A DNA stretch of 64,000 nt, from positions 248,001 to 312,000 of the forward strand of contig NZ_CP179930.1 in assembly GCF_047495495.1 (NCBI RefSeq), read 5' to 3'. The stretch comes from Zymobacter sp047495495 (GTDB taxonomy: Bacteria; Pseudomonadota; Gammaproteobacteria; Pseudomonadales; Halomonadaceae). Numbering within the stretch: the first letter of the stretch is position 1; every line of letters starts with the position of its first letter. This document shows positions 1 through 8,579 of the stretch, piece by piece. A program made the translations under genes and the position numbers. The notes beneath the pieces were generated by a model. That model was not told the DNA's origin. It did no database searches and saw nothing but the letters and a program-made list of their open reading frames with translations.

Positions 1-633
1 CTGTTCGGCTGGCAGGCGGGATTTCGGCAATTTGGCGTTGAAATCGTCTTCGGCATGATAGCCGAGCGGCAGCACGACTAGGCTGCGCAGCCCTTTCTCA
101 CGCAGCCCGAGCAGCTCGTCGAGGCGATCAACATCAATACCTTCGATCGGAGTGCTGTCGAGGCCCAGTGAGGCCGCGCCCAGCAGGGTATACCCCAGCG
201 ACAGGTAGACCTGGCGCGCCATCCAGTCCTGCATGCGCGGTTTGTTGAGGCCGACGAAGAAGTGGCGGCCCTTGTCCATTGCACTGCGTGCATCTTCGGT
301 CGAGAAGCGGCCGTCTTTGTCTTCCTGATCCAGAATGGCCTGCATGTGCGCTTCGTCCATATCGTCACGCACGCAGAAGACCACGACGTGCGAAGCACTG
401 CGGATCTTTTCGACGTTCATGGCGTAGTTGCCATCGGCCGCCTGTGCGATCAGATCGCGCCCTTGCTCGGTGCCGGCAATGATGTAGTGCCACGGCTGAG
501 AGTTGACCGACGACGGTGCCGTGCGCAGCAACGTTTCAACTTTATCCATCGTTGCCGCATCGATCCTGCGACTGGCATCGTATTTCTTGGCGGTAAAGCG
601 TGCTTCCGATGCAGTGACAACATCCATAGACAT
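1..633 (-). CDS. nfsB: Oxygen-insensitive NAD(P)H nitroreductase, NfsB type (3' end cut by window edge)
   Basis: FMN-dependent flavoprotein that reduces nitroaromatics, quinones or pteridines with NAD(P)H in the cytoplasm. The 211 visible residues align by recall along nearly all of E. coli NfsB (217 aa). Landmarks are PSSVNSQPWH near residue 40, GNYAMN, HVVVFCVRDDMDEA, DQEDKDGRF and a C-terminal LPKSRLP, so only a few residues are lost beyond base 1. The ATG at 633 follows an AGGAG-like site (GGAGCTGTCTTT). No partner gene is visible. A 10-bp palindrome 32 bases upstream may be a regulator site. Family assignment is firm; the substrate is not determined by sequence. Confidence 0.88.
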   Translation of the reverse strand, partial: MSMDVVTASEARFTAKKYDASRRIDAATMDKVETLLRTAPSSVNSQPWHYIIAGTEQGRDLIAQAADGNYAMNVEKIRSASHVVVFCVRDDMDEAHMQAILDQEDKDGRFSTEDARSAMDKGRHFFVGLNKPRMQDWMARQVYLSLGYTLLGAASLGLDSTPIEGIDVDRLDELLGLREKGLRSLVVLPLGYHAEDDFNAKLPKSRLPAEQ

Positions 634-664
634 AAAGACAGCTCCAAATGATTCGTGCATCACG

Positions 665-690
665 CCACGGCAGACGGACATCTGCCGTGG
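665..690. promoter_or_regulatory. Perfect 10-bp inverted repeat upstream of the nitroreductase
   Basis: CCACGGCAGA, six spacer bases, then TCTGCCGTGG. It lies 32 bases before the nitroreductase start and is not followed by a T run on either strand, so it is more likely an operator than a terminator. The binding protein is unknown. Confidence 0.4.
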
Positions 691-794
691 GAATAGTTGG
701 TATGCATAATAATTAACACGCTATCGAGTTTATGGAAAGCGTTATTTCCCTAACGTAATGTTTGGGTACTGTGCCTTCCCATGCGATGTCACTC

Positions 795-1229
795 TCACTC
801 TACGCTGACGTGACATTCCACCTTGCGGTATGACGTGCGTTCCCACGGCTGCTGATAGGTGAAGACCAGCGTGTCTAGCCCTTTCTGGCGTGTGGAGAAC
901 TGCCATTCATGCACGCCCGGTGCGCCCACCATTGGGGGGTGGCCGTCTTCATTGCGGGGCTCGACGAAATGGCTGCCTTCGAGCTGGAGGATTGATGATT
1001 CCTGCAGCAGCGACCACTGATAGCCCGTGGACGGGTTGCTTTCAAAGCGCACGACCAGCGGTTGGCCTTGCTTCAGGCTGACGTTCTGGCAGTTGTCCTG
1101 ACCCGTCACGACAAGTGGAGTGAGCTGTGCGGGCTGGCTCGCACCGGTATCGGTGCCAGAACTGCTGCATGCAGAAAGCAGTAGTGCACTGCCGACGATA
1201 CCTGTCGCTGAAAGAAGTGATTTGATCAT
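795..1229 (-). CDS. Chagasin-type (I42) cysteine protease inhibitor lipoprotein
   Basis: Predicted 144-aa lipoprotein. The signal peptide ends in the lipobox LLLSAC (Cys21). The hallmark loop NPSTGYQW of inhibitor family I42 (chagasin/ICP) sits at residues 65-72, followed by GVHEWQFSTRQKG and a final TYQQPWE-like strand, as in the family's immunoglobulin-like fold. Family members block papain-like cysteine proteases with their exposed loops. Here it would act in the periplasm or on the outer membrane. The ATG at 1229 was chosen over a 51-residue longer frame because it gives a clean lipoprotein signal and has AGGA eight bases upstream. It is transcribed alone, and the target protease is unknown. 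Confidence 0.82.
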   Translation of the reverse strand: MIKSLLSATGIVGSALLLSACSSSGTDTGASQPAQLTPLVVTGQDNCQNVSLKQGQPLVVRFESNPSTGYQWSLLQESSILQLEGSHFVEPRNEDGHPPMVGAPGVHEWQFSTRQKGLDTLVFTYQQPWERTSYRKVECHVSVE

Positions 1230-1741
1230 GATGAATATCCTTGTCGCTTGGGACAGCAGTGCTGCCGGTGATGTGCCCGTTCTGACGCGCGATTGCGCTA
1301 TCGGTTCCCCCGTGCGGACAAGTGCTGCCGCACTCGACGCGAGGCTGAATGATGCTTGACGCAACGGTCGCCTCGCTGTCATCAGAATAGCAGGCTGCTG
1401 CCGTTACCGAAGGGCATTACCTTAGGATTCGTTGTGGCCCGAAGGGCATGTCTGGTTTGTCTTGACGTGGCAATGAGGGTCACCGCCGGATCTACATCGC
1501 GCTGTTGGCGTCGATGTTGCTAAGCGGTGCCCGTGGATGCTGATTTATAACCAAAAGTGATAGCGATGGAACCAGACGGTGTTTCAAACTAAAAGTGTCA
1601 AGAATTAGGCTGTTCCGTTCTTAAAAGTATGTCGCCCAAAATGGGCCATACTCCTGTTATCAAGGATGCGTCATCAAGAAGGGGCTGGGGTTCGCCATCA
1701 GCGCTTTCTTGTCCGTTGCTTTTGGAACGATAGAGGTTGCC
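1230..1741. other. Intergenic region between the inhibitor lipoprotein and tcyP
   Basis: About 510 bases holding the divergent promoters of the two genes. No convincing gene is seen. The only clear structure is the hairpin at 1626-1652; the stretch from about 1540 to 1640 is AT-richer and probably contains the tcyP promoter. Confidence 0.5.
1626..1652 (+). other. Hairpin in the probable tcyP leader
   Basis: AGTATG plus GCCCA pair with TGGGC plus CATACT across a two-base bulge and a three-base loop. It is not followed by a T run. It may be a leader structure or a palindromic protein site; it matches no riboswitch I recognise. Confidence 0.35.
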
Positions 1742-3094
1742 ATGCTTATCATCTTGTACTGCCTGATTTTCCTACTGCTGATCTATGGGCTCTATCGCTG
1801 TCAGCGGTCGGGACTGACGCTGGGACGTCAGGTGCTAATCGCGCTGGTGGTCGGGGTGCTGTATGGCGCTGGGCTACAGGCGCTGCACGGTGCCGATTCC
1901 CCCATCATCAAGGACACACTGGCTTGGGTCGGCGTGGTCGGGAGCGGCTACGTCAGCTTGCTGCAAATGATCGTCATGCCTCTGATTATGGTATCGATCC
2001 TTGGTGCGATTGCACGTTTGAACGATGCGCGGGCGCTGGGGCGCATCAGCCTGTCGGTGCTCGCTATGCTGATGATTACCGTTGCCATCTCGGCGGCGAT
2101 TGGTATCGGCATCGCACATTTGTTTGGTCTGACGGCGCAGGGGCTGGCGGATAACGCACAGGCCTTCGCGCGTGGTCAGGCATTGGTTGCCAAAGCGGGG
2201 CAGCTCGGTGATCAGAGCGTGCCGCAGATGCTGGTCAGCTTCATTCCGAGCAATCCTTTTGCCGCGCTGACTGGGGCCAGTCCGACGGCCATCATCAGTG
2301 TCGTGATCTTCTCGGCTTTCTTGGGCGGTGCCGCGCTGATGCTGCGTCGTGACGAGCCGGAAGCCGGTGAACGATTGATGGCCGGTATTCAGCTGGTACA
2401 GGCGTGGATTTTGCGGCTGGTGCGCATTGTCATTCGTCTGACGCCCTACGGCGTGATGGCATTGATGGTGCATATGGTCGCCGTTTCGCACTGGCAGCAA
2501 ATTCTTGAGCTGGTGCGCTTCTTGGTTGCGTCCTATGTCGGGCTGGCGCTGATTCTGGTTGTACATGCCGTGTTCCTGCTGTTGAGCGGTATTTCACCGA
2601 AACGCTTCTTTGGCCGTGCATGGCCGGTACTGAGCTTTGCGTTCACCTCGCGTTCCAGTGCGGCTTCCATCCCGCTCAGCATTGAAACCCAGACCGAGCG
2701 CATGGGTATTGCGCCAGCCATTGCTAACTTCGCGGCGACCTTCGGCTCCACGATCGGGCAGAACGGTTGTGCCGGGCTATATCCGGCGATGCTGGCGACG
2801 ATGATTGCACCGACGGTCGGCATCGACCCGATGACCCCTTCCTTCTTTTTCACGCTGGTCGGCGTTGTGGCTGTTTCGTCGTTCGGGATTGCCGGTGTGG
2901 GCGGTGGCGCGACATTCGCAGCCATCGTTGTGCTGTCGACGATGAACTTGCCGCTGGCATTGGCCGGGGTGCTGATCGCTATCGAGCCGTTGATTGATAT
3001 GGGGCGCACGGCGGTCAACGTGAATGGGGCGATGACCGCAGGGGCTGTTTCCAGTCGCTGGTTGGGTATGACACGCAAGGTCGAAGAGGACTGA
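1742..3094 (+). CDS. tcyP: L-cystine:proton symporter TcyP (DAACS family)
   Basis: 450-aa inner-membrane transporter of the dicarboxylate/amino acid:cation symporter family. It matches E. coli TcyP (YdjN) along its length: YVSLLQMIVMPLIMVSIL, LTAQGLADNAQA, NPFAALTGASPTAIISVVIF, the serine-rich FTSRSSAASIPLS hairpin, GQNGCAGLYPAML and a C-terminal EPLIDMGRTAVNVNG. About eight membrane segments and two re-entrant loops are expected. TcyP imports cystine and related sulfur compounds. The ATG at 1742 is preferred to the frame opening at 1709 because AGAGG lies six bases upstream and because it matches the usual family N-terminus. It is monocistronic, with a terminator 50 bases downstream. Confidence 0.92.
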   Translation: MLIILYCLIFLLLIYGLYRCQRSGLTLGRQVLIALVVGVLYGAGLQALHGADSPIIKDTLAWVGVVGSGYVSLLQMIVMPLIMVSILGAIARLNDARALGRISLSVLAMLMITVAISAAIGIGIAHLFGLTAQGLADNAQAFARGQALVAKAGQLGDQSVPQMLVSFIPSNPFAALTGASPTAIISVVIFSAFLGGAALMLRRDEPEAGERLMAGIQLVQAWILRLVRIVIRLTPYGVMALMVHMVAVSHWQQILELVRFLVASYVGLALILVVHAVFLLLSGISPKRFFGRAWPVLSFAFTSRSSAASIPLSIETQTERMGIAPAIANFAATFGSTIGQNGCAGLYPAMLATMIAPTVGIDPMTPSFFFTLVGVVAVSSFGIAGVGGGATFAAIVVLSTMNLPLALAGVLIAIEPLIDMGRTAVNVNGAMTAGAVSSRWLGMTRKVEED

Positions 3095-3142
3095 CGCAGA
3101 TTGCTGTCTGTTGACCGATCACGCTTATGAAGCAATGCCTAC

Positions 3143-3167
3143 AGGCCGTCCGCAAGGGCGGCCTTTT
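3143..3167 (+). terminator. Intrinsic terminator of tcyP
   Basis: AGGCCGTCC, loop GCAA, GGGCGGCCT followed by TTTT; nine pairs with one G-T. Confidence 0.8.
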
Positions 3168-3313
3168 CGTTGCGGTGATACGGAATTCCTGTACGTGTAG
3201 GCAGGCGGGGAAAGGTCTATGCTGGCAAAACAAGGGTGTCGCCGTGGTTGGGGTGGCATCGGCAAGCGGCTTGCAGTCGCTATCGCTTTCATTGGATGAA
3301 ACGAGGTAGGGCA

Positions 3314-4144
3314 ATGACGACACGCAACAAGGTTAAATCATGGCTGACGGATATGGATGGCGTGCTGATGCACGAGGGCGAAGCCATCCCGGGGGCACCG
3401 GAACTGGTCGCGCAGTGGCGGGCTCAAGGTATTCCGTTTCTGGTGCTGACCAACAACTCCATCTATACGCCGCGCGATCTTAGCGCTCGTCTGCGTCGCA
3501 GCGGTATCGACGTGCCGGAAGATAATCTGTGGACATCGGCACTGGCAACGGCCGATTTCCTCAAAGATCAGGCACCCGGTGGCACGGCCTATGTTGTCGG
3601 CGAGGCAGGGCTGACCACAGCAATGCATGAAGCGGGTTTCATCATGACCGATGTTGATCCCGACTACGTGGTGCTGGGCGATACGCGTACCTACTCGTTT
3701 GAAGCGATTTCCAAAGCCATCCAGCTGATCAACCGCGGTGCGCGTTTCATCGTGACCAACCCTGATGTGACCACGCCTAGTCCGGAAGGTGATCTTCCGG
3801 CGACCGGGGCCGTTGCAAAGCTGATTACCGCGGCCACCGAACGTGAACCGTACGCTGTTGGTAAGCCGAACCCGATGATGTTCCGCTCGGCGCTTAACAA
3901 GCTGGGCGTGCATTCGGAAGGTACCGGCATGATCGGTGACCGCATGGATACCGACGTGGTAGCGGGGATGGAAGCCGGGCTGTACACCGTGCTGGTGCTG
4001 ACCGGAATCTCATCGCGTGAAAGCATCGACCGCTTTCCCTTCCGTCCTAAGGAAGTGCTGAATTCCGTGGCTGATCTGCTGGATGAAGGCAGCCGCAAAG
4101 GCGCGCGCCAGAACAAGGCGGAAAAAACCACCAAGGAAGAATGA
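3314..4144 (+). CDS. nagD: HAD-IIA family phosphatase, NagD-like
   Basis: 276-aa cytoplasmic haloacid-dehalogenase phosphatase. The nucleophile motif DMDGVL is at residues 13-18, the motif II region reads LVLTNNS, and there is a C2-type cap (TSALATADFL, YVVGEAGL). Motifs III/IV are GKPNPMMF and MIGDRMDTDV. Closest by recall is E. coli NagD, a ribonucleotide monophosphatase, but without the nag operon here. The frame opens at 3236; the ATG at 3314 is chosen because it follows GAGGTAGGGC and puts the DxD where the family has it. The tail of about 20 Lys/Glu-rich residues is longer than in NagD. The substrate is uncertain. Confidence 0.85.
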   Translation: MTTRNKVKSWLTDMDGVLMHEGEAIPGAPELVAQWRAQGIPFLVLTNNSIYTPRDLSARLRRSGIDVPEDNLWTSALATADFLKDQAPGGTAYVVGEAGLTTAMHEAGFIMTDVDPDYVVLGDTRTYSFEAISKAIQLINRGARFIVTNPDVTTPSPEGDLPATGAVAKLITAATEREPYAVGKPNPMMFRSALNKLGVHSEGTGMIGDRMDTDVVAGMEAGLYTVLVLTGISSRESIDRFPFRPKEVLNSVADLLDEGSRKGARQNKAEKTTKEE

Positions 4145-4168
4145 TCGTTCTGTTTGATCGCACATCGC

Positions 4169-4203
4169 AAGAGCGGCGGCCCCCGAAAGGAGCCGCCGCT
4201 CTT
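4169..4203. terminator. Terminator between convergent genes
   Basis: A perfect 12-bp stem (AAGAGCGGCGGC / GCCGCCGCTCTT) with an 11-base loop lies between the nagD-like stop and the convergent SGNH gene. U runs are short on both strands, so it may act bidirectionally but weakly. Confidence 0.6.
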
Positions 4204-4212
4204 GTATGAGGC

Positions 4213-5586
4213 TTACGGGCGTGGTGCGAACACCTGAACGGCGTCGGCGCTTCTGTCCCTTCGAGGAGCGGTGGTGGCGGGATCGGCGAATACCTGCCGA
4301 GCGGCACTGCTGGTCGATGTCTGCGCGGGAGGTGCGCTTGGGGTCGTTTCCGCAGGGGCTGTCGGGGCTTCGACCGGCACGGGTTCCGGTGCGGGCTGTA
4401 GCAGCGAGAGTACCGCCCGCGCGATCAGCTTCTGTCCTGTCACCGTGAAGTGTGTACCGTCATCGCTACGCAGCTTCACCTGACGGCCGTTCAGCATGAC
4501 CGGTTCGCTGTAGCGGTGGTCCTGATAGCCAAACAGGTCATCGACGGCGATATAGGACTCACCTGCCGCTTCGACTTCACTCTGATAGAGCGTGTCGAGG
4601 AAACGTACGCCTTCTGACAGCGCGACGCGCTTCATGGCCGGTGGGCCGATCCAGATCACCGCAATATCGCGCGCCTTGGCCTGTTCAAGAATGCTGCGGA
4701 TGCGCAGGCGGTATTCCGTTTCCCATGCAGGGCTCTTGAACTTCAGGTACGGGCCGCGCGCGCGGCTCGGCATGTCCCACGGATCGTTCGGGCCGAGGAA
4801 CACCACCAGCACCTTGATGTCTGTGGCACTGGCCAGTGTTGAGCGCAGCGTGCCCGGCCAGTCGAATGCGCCGGGGTATGCCAAGCCGGTGCTTTGCAGA
4901 CTGAGGTTGGTGCTTTGAACGTGGTACTGCTTCAGCAGTGTCTTCATGACGTGAGGGGCGACCCCCTGCATCATCGAGTCGCCGATGAACAGGACACGAT
5001 CCTGCGGTGTTAGCAGGATGGCATGCGTGTGTTCATCGCGCAGGGCCGGTGTGGAGGGCGGTGGCGCTGGCTGGGCCACTGGCTCTGCCGGTGCCGTCAC
5101 CGGTGTTGTCGGTGTTGTCTGCGGGGCTAGCGTTGACCCTGCATGCGGCACGGACATGTCCAGTGGAGTGCCGTCGCGAGCGGGCTGGCCGCCGATATCG
5201 TCCATTGCCAGATCATTTGGTTCGGTAGTCGGCGCGGTGGGCGTGGCGTCAGGCAGGTCGCTGGTGCCGTCGTCGCTGTCGGTTTCGGTGCTGTCCACCA
5301 GTGGCGTATCTGCGGCGATATCCTGTGCCGGTGCCAGCCACTGTTCGGCGCGCTGAAGGTGGCTACGAAGCGTATCTTCAAGCTGGGCGCCGATTTGCCA
5401 GCCCGCTAGCGATATATCGCTGAAGGGCGACGGTGCATGGCGCGTCTGCTGCCAGTAGCGTTCAATCGCCTGCTGGTTGAGCCAAAGCAGGCCAACGCCG
5501 GTGGTAAGGGCGATGCCCAGTATTCCGGCTGCTCGTTTCAACGTGCACGCATAAGCGCGGCGTTGGTTGCGGTCAGAAGTTGGCAT
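4213..5586 (-). CDS. Membrane-anchored SGNH hydrolase (DUF459-like), partner of the MBOAT
   Basis: 457-aa protein. One N-terminal membrane segment lies near residues 20-37, then an acidic Thr/Pro-rich linker, then a periplasmic SGNH domain. Block I reads FIGDSMMQG (Ser204), later FLGPNDPWD and IWIGPPAM, and the catalytic Asp/His pair is DDGTHFT. A Pro/Ala/Thr-rich tail follows. DUF459-type SGNH proteins accompany MBOAT acyltransferases and move or remove O-acetyl groups on extracytoplasmic glycans. The ATG at 5586 overlaps the MBOAT gene by 14 bases, implying translational coupling. A TTG at 5616 in the same frame has no better RBS. The glycan substrate cannot be read from the sequence. Confidence 0.75.
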   Translation of the reverse strand: MPTSDRNQRRAYACTLKRAAGILGIALTTGVGLLWLNQQAIERYWQQTRHAPSPFSDISLAGWQIGAQLEDTLRSHLQRAEQWLAPAQDIAADTPLVDSTETDSDDGTSDLPDATPTAPTTEPNDLAMDDIGGQPARDGTPLDMSVPHAGSTLAPQTTPTTPVTAPAEPVAQPAPPPSTPALRDEHTHAILLTPQDRVLFIGDSMMQGVAPHVMKTLLKQYHVQSTNLSLQSTGLAYPGAFDWPGTLRSTLASATDIKVLVVFLGPNDPWDMPSRARGPYLKFKSPAWETEYRLRIRSILEQAKARDIAVIWIGPPAMKRVALSEGVRFLDTLYQSEVEAAGESYIAVDDLFGYQDHRYSEPVMLNGRQVKLRSDDGTHFTVTGQKLIARAVLSLLQPAPEPVPVEAPTAPAETTPSAPPAQTSTSSAARQVFADPATTAPRRDRSADAVQVFAPRP

Positions 5587-7027
5587 AGATGAACCCCGGC
5601 GTTCCTGCAGGTGCAAGCATGAAGATAAGCGTGATGGCGACGATCAGGCAGGGCGGATACGCCCAAAGCGGCAGTCGGGACAGGCCATTCCACAGTGCCA
5701 GCTTGCCTTTTTCTAGCCAGCGATAGCCCATCACGATCAGCAGTAAGGCCCACATGATCAGTGCGCTGGGGTGAATAAGCATGCTTGGCGTGATGTGACC
5801 GATGTTATCCAGCAGGGTGGTAGCATCGTCCATGTTGCTGGCCCGGAAGAACACCCATGTCAGACAGATGAAGGCAAAGGTGAACAGGCGTGCAATGGGG
5901 GCCGGGAAGGTCAGCCAGCGCTTGCCGTGTGGCCCCTTGCGGCCCTGCTGGAACAGGTTAACCACTACTAGTCCTGCGCCGTGGAGCGCTCCCCACAGTA
6001 CGAAATTCAGCCCCGCCCCGTGCCAGATGCCTGACAGCACCATCGCGATGAACACATTGGCGTTCTGGCGCAGCAGACCGCAGCGGCTGCCGCCCAGCGG
6101 GATGTAGATGTAATCGCGGATGAACTGCGACAGACTGATGTGCCAGCGTCCCCAGAACTCCTTGAGATCAAGCGCCAAATAAGGGGCATTGAAGTTACGT
6201 GGCAGCTGGAAGCCCAGCAGCAACGCGATCCCCGTTACCAGATTGGTGTACCCCGAGAAGTTCATGTAGATCTGCCAAGCGTACGCTAGCACGGCGGTCA
6301 GCGAGGCCAGCGGCGACGCATTGGTCGGCGCGCTGAAGACGGGTGCGACCAGATGCTTATCGAGATAGTCACTGATCAGGAACAGCTTGAGCAGTGCTAG
6401 CACGATCAGGCCGATGGCGCGCGCAGGCTGCTCGATACGGCGTGGCTGCATCGGCAACAACTGGGGCATGAAATGAGCCGCTCGGTTGATGGGGCCTGCG
6501 ACGATGCTTGGAAAGAAGCTTAAGTAGAGCAGTAGAGCGAAGAAACTGTCAGGGTTGCCATTGATGTGCTCGCGGGGAAGCGCACCTCGGCCTTTGTCTT
6601 CTTCCGTACGCTGAAGCGACACGATATAGCTGATGGAATGGAAGACATAGAACGATAGCCCCAGCGGAGCCAGCATCTCCATGATGGGCAAATGAACGCC
6701 CAGTCCCACCGCTACCCGCCAATGATCAAGGGTGTCCTGCATGGCATGGTAGTATTTGAAGATGAAGAAGAAGCCTACCACCATGCCGATCAGCAGCGCA
6801 TTGGCGATACACCTTCGTCCCCCGTGCCTTATATAGAGGCTCAACAGCCAGATCAGTGCTGTCCAAGCCAACAGCACGAGCAGCGCTTCCGGCGATGCTA
6901 GAGCCATGAAGCCAAGGCCTGCTAGAAGCAGCACGATATTCTGAAGCCAAGAGGACGGCTGCAGCAGCCAATAGCCTACGAAGAAGAGCAGAAAGTATCC
7001 TGCAAAGTCGAGTGAAAGCAGATTCAT
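5573..7027 (-). CDS. MBOAT family O-acyltransferase (AlgI/DltB/PatA-like)
   Basis: 484-aa polytopic inner-membrane protein, about ten to twelve hydrophobic segments. Family signatures are GLSFYVFHSISYIV, SFFPSIVAGPI, FSGYTNLVTGIALLLGF, EFWGRWHISLSQFIRDYIY (His296), IPLGGSR and the invariant catalytic-His motif SGIWHGAGLNF (His336). The family carries acyl groups from the cytoplasm to cell-envelope polysaccharides, teichoic acid or peptidoglycan. The ATG at 7027 was chosen over a 17-residue extension because the typical hydrophobic N-terminus begins there. It sits between two SGNH genes on the same strand, forming an O-acylation module. No polysaccharide polymerase lies nearby, so the target polymer is unknown. 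Confidence 0.88.
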   Translation of the reverse strand: MNLLSLDFAGYFLLFFVGYWLLQPSSWLQNIVLLLAGLGFMALASPEALLVLLAWTALIWLLSLYIRHGGRRCIANALLIGMVVGFFFIFKYYHAMQDTLDHWRVAVGLGVHLPIMEMLAPLGLSFYVFHSISYIVSLQRTEEDKGRGALPREHINGNPDSFFALLLYLSFFPSIVAGPINRAAHFMPQLLPMQPRRIEQPARAIGLIVLALLKLFLISDYLDKHLVAPVFSAPTNASPLASLTAVLAYAWQIYMNFSGYTNLVTGIALLLGFQLPRNFNAPYLALDLKEFWGRWHISLSQFIRDYIYIPLGGSRCGLLRQNANVFIAMVLSGIWHGAGLNFVLWGALHGAGLVVVNLFQQGRKGPHGKRWLTFPAPIARLFTFAFICLTWVFFRASNMDDATTLLDNIGHITPSMLIHPSALIMWALLLIVMGYRWLEKGKLALWNGLSRLPLWAYPPCLIVAITLIFMLAPAGTPGFIYANF

Positions 7028-7352
7028 TGACGTTTGTAATCTATAGGAAATGAATGACTGAGTGCAGCGGCAACCCACCGATGCGGACGATCATGGGGCA
7101 TGGCATTTCCGCACTCATCATGTCGAAAAGGTGACGCTGGCTATCCCTGTCTATCCGTATGGTGTGCGCGTCGCCTGATCGTTGTACGTGAATCATACCT
7201 GAATGTATGAGCCGCTGGCTTTCCCGACGCGCCCATCTGTTTAAATTCATTAATGGACGATATTTGGCACGCGCACGCCCATAACAAAAAACCGCCGCTC
7301 CCGGTGGGGAACGGCGGTCATGGATGACGCTGATTCAGATGATGCGAGGGCT
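7028..7352. other. Gap between SGNH lipoprotein and MBOAT genes
   Basis: About 325 bases with the terminator at 7285-7318 at one end and presumably the promoter of the MBOAT-SGNH pair at the other. No further gene is supported. Confidence 0.5.
7285..7318 (-). terminator. Intrinsic terminator after the SGNH lipoprotein gene
   Basis: Read on the minus strand, ACCGCCG ... CGGCGGT forms a 7-bp stem followed by TTTTTT, 35 bases after the stop at 7353. It separates this gene from the MBOAT transcript. Confidence 0.8.
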
Positions 7353-8579
7353 TCAAGGCGTCAGTTTCAGCGCCTGCATGAGGTCCTGATAGAGTCGGTT
7401 AGCACTGCTTTCATAGCCGGGGCGCGTCAGGTGAACGAAGTCGGGGCGCGCATCGCCACGGGCCTGCCAAGTTCTGATTGAGCATTCGCCGCCCATCTGA
7501 CGGCGCCAGTCCCAATACAGAGTATGTTCAGTGCGGGCGACGTCTTGCTGGATACGGATAACGCTGTCGAGCATGGTGGGTTTGCCACAGCTATCGCCGG
7601 AGCGATCCTTCATGCTGTCGCTCGGCCCTACCAACAGGATCACCGAGTCGGGCATCTCGCGGCGAATCTGGCGGATGCGTTGCTGAAGCAGCGAGCGATA
7701 GTCGTTCAGGTTGAGGGTATCGTTGAAGGCTTCGTTGGTGCCGTACGCCAGAATCACCATGTCGGGCTGGATGGCACGCAGCTGGCTTTGCCAGCCGTCC
7801 TGCCAGCGATCCATCAGTGACAGCGACGCCCCGTTGCTGCCCAGCGTAGAGAGAATGACCCCCTGTTCAGGGCCATCAAGGTACCAGCCGCCAATGCGCG
7901 TGCCCATCGCACTACTGGCGAGGCTCAGCGAAGCGGGCAGTGCCAGATTGATGGGGTAGCTGAACCCCCACTTGCTCTTGGTCGGCGGCAGCGCGATGAC
8001 GCGTCGATCCTGGCCGCTGGCCCCGATCAGCGTGTTCTGGCGTTCGCTGTTATACAGCAGGCGAACGCGCGACTTGCCTGCGACGGGAGTGAACGGTTCC
8101 AAGGCTACCGTACGGTTGTTGCCCTTCGGCTGCGCTACGCTGCCGCCCAGCGGAAAGTCTGGGCGTTCGTCACGACGGCTGGTCGCGAGCGTCCAATCAC
8201 GCGATGTGCTGCGTAGGGCAATGTTGCCGTAGCGTTGCCCGGGCAGACCCAGAGGGCTGACAAAGCCGATCCCCCCGTTGCCGAAGCGCTGTTGTAAGCG
8301 GCTGCGCAGTTGGCCGGAGAAGAAGTCGGCTGCGGTGTGAGAGTCGCCGAACTGCACGATATGAACCGAACGCTGGCGCGCATTACGCAGCTTCTGGGTC
8401 AGGCGGTTGAGGTTGGGTTCACCGTTGGTGGCCAGCAGTGAATCGGCATGCGGCGAGGAAGCGCTTGTACGAGAAGGCGATGCGGGACGTACCTTGGCCT
8501 CGGCAGAAACCTGCTGGCAGCCGGCCAGCAGAGCGATGAGCGTCAGCAGCGGAGCCAGCCGTCGTGTAGGGTGGGTCAT
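7353..8579 (-). CDS. SGNH/GDSL-family lipoprotein
   Basis: 408-aa predicted lipoprotein with lipobox LLAGC (Cys21). An SGNH domain starts at VQFGDSHTAADFF (Ser80) and continues with NGGIGFVSPLG, a middle beta-rich insertion (RLLYNSERQNT), ILAYGTNEAFND and the Asp/His pair in DFVHLTRPGYE. Related proteins act as periplasmic acetyltransferases or esterases on cell-wall or exopolysaccharide glycans. The ATG at 8579 was chosen over an opening at 8762 because AAGGA lies nine bases upstream and the lipoprotein signal begins there. It is followed on the same strand by the MBOAT gene, which supports a shared job. The exact substrate is unknown. Confidence 0.75.
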   Translation of the reverse strand: MTHPTRRLAPLLTLIALLAGCQQVSAEAKVRPASPSRTSASSPHADSLLATNGEPNLNRLTQKLRNARQRSVHIVQFGDSHTAADFFSGQLRSRLQQRFGNGGIGFVSPLGLPGQRYGNIALRSTSRDWTLATSRRDERPDFPLGGSVAQPKGNNRTVALEPFTPVAGKSRVRLLYNSERQNTLIGASGQDRRVIALPPTKSKWGFSYPINLALPASLSLASSAMGTRIGGWYLDGPEQGVILSTLGSNGASLSLMDRWQDGWQSQLRAIQPDMVILAYGTNEAFNDTLNLNDYRSLLQQRIRQIRREMPDSVILLVGPSDSMKDRSGDSCGKPTMLDSVIRIQQDVARTEHTLYWDWRRQMGGECSIRTWQARGDARPDFVHLTRPGYESSANRLYQDLMQALKLTP

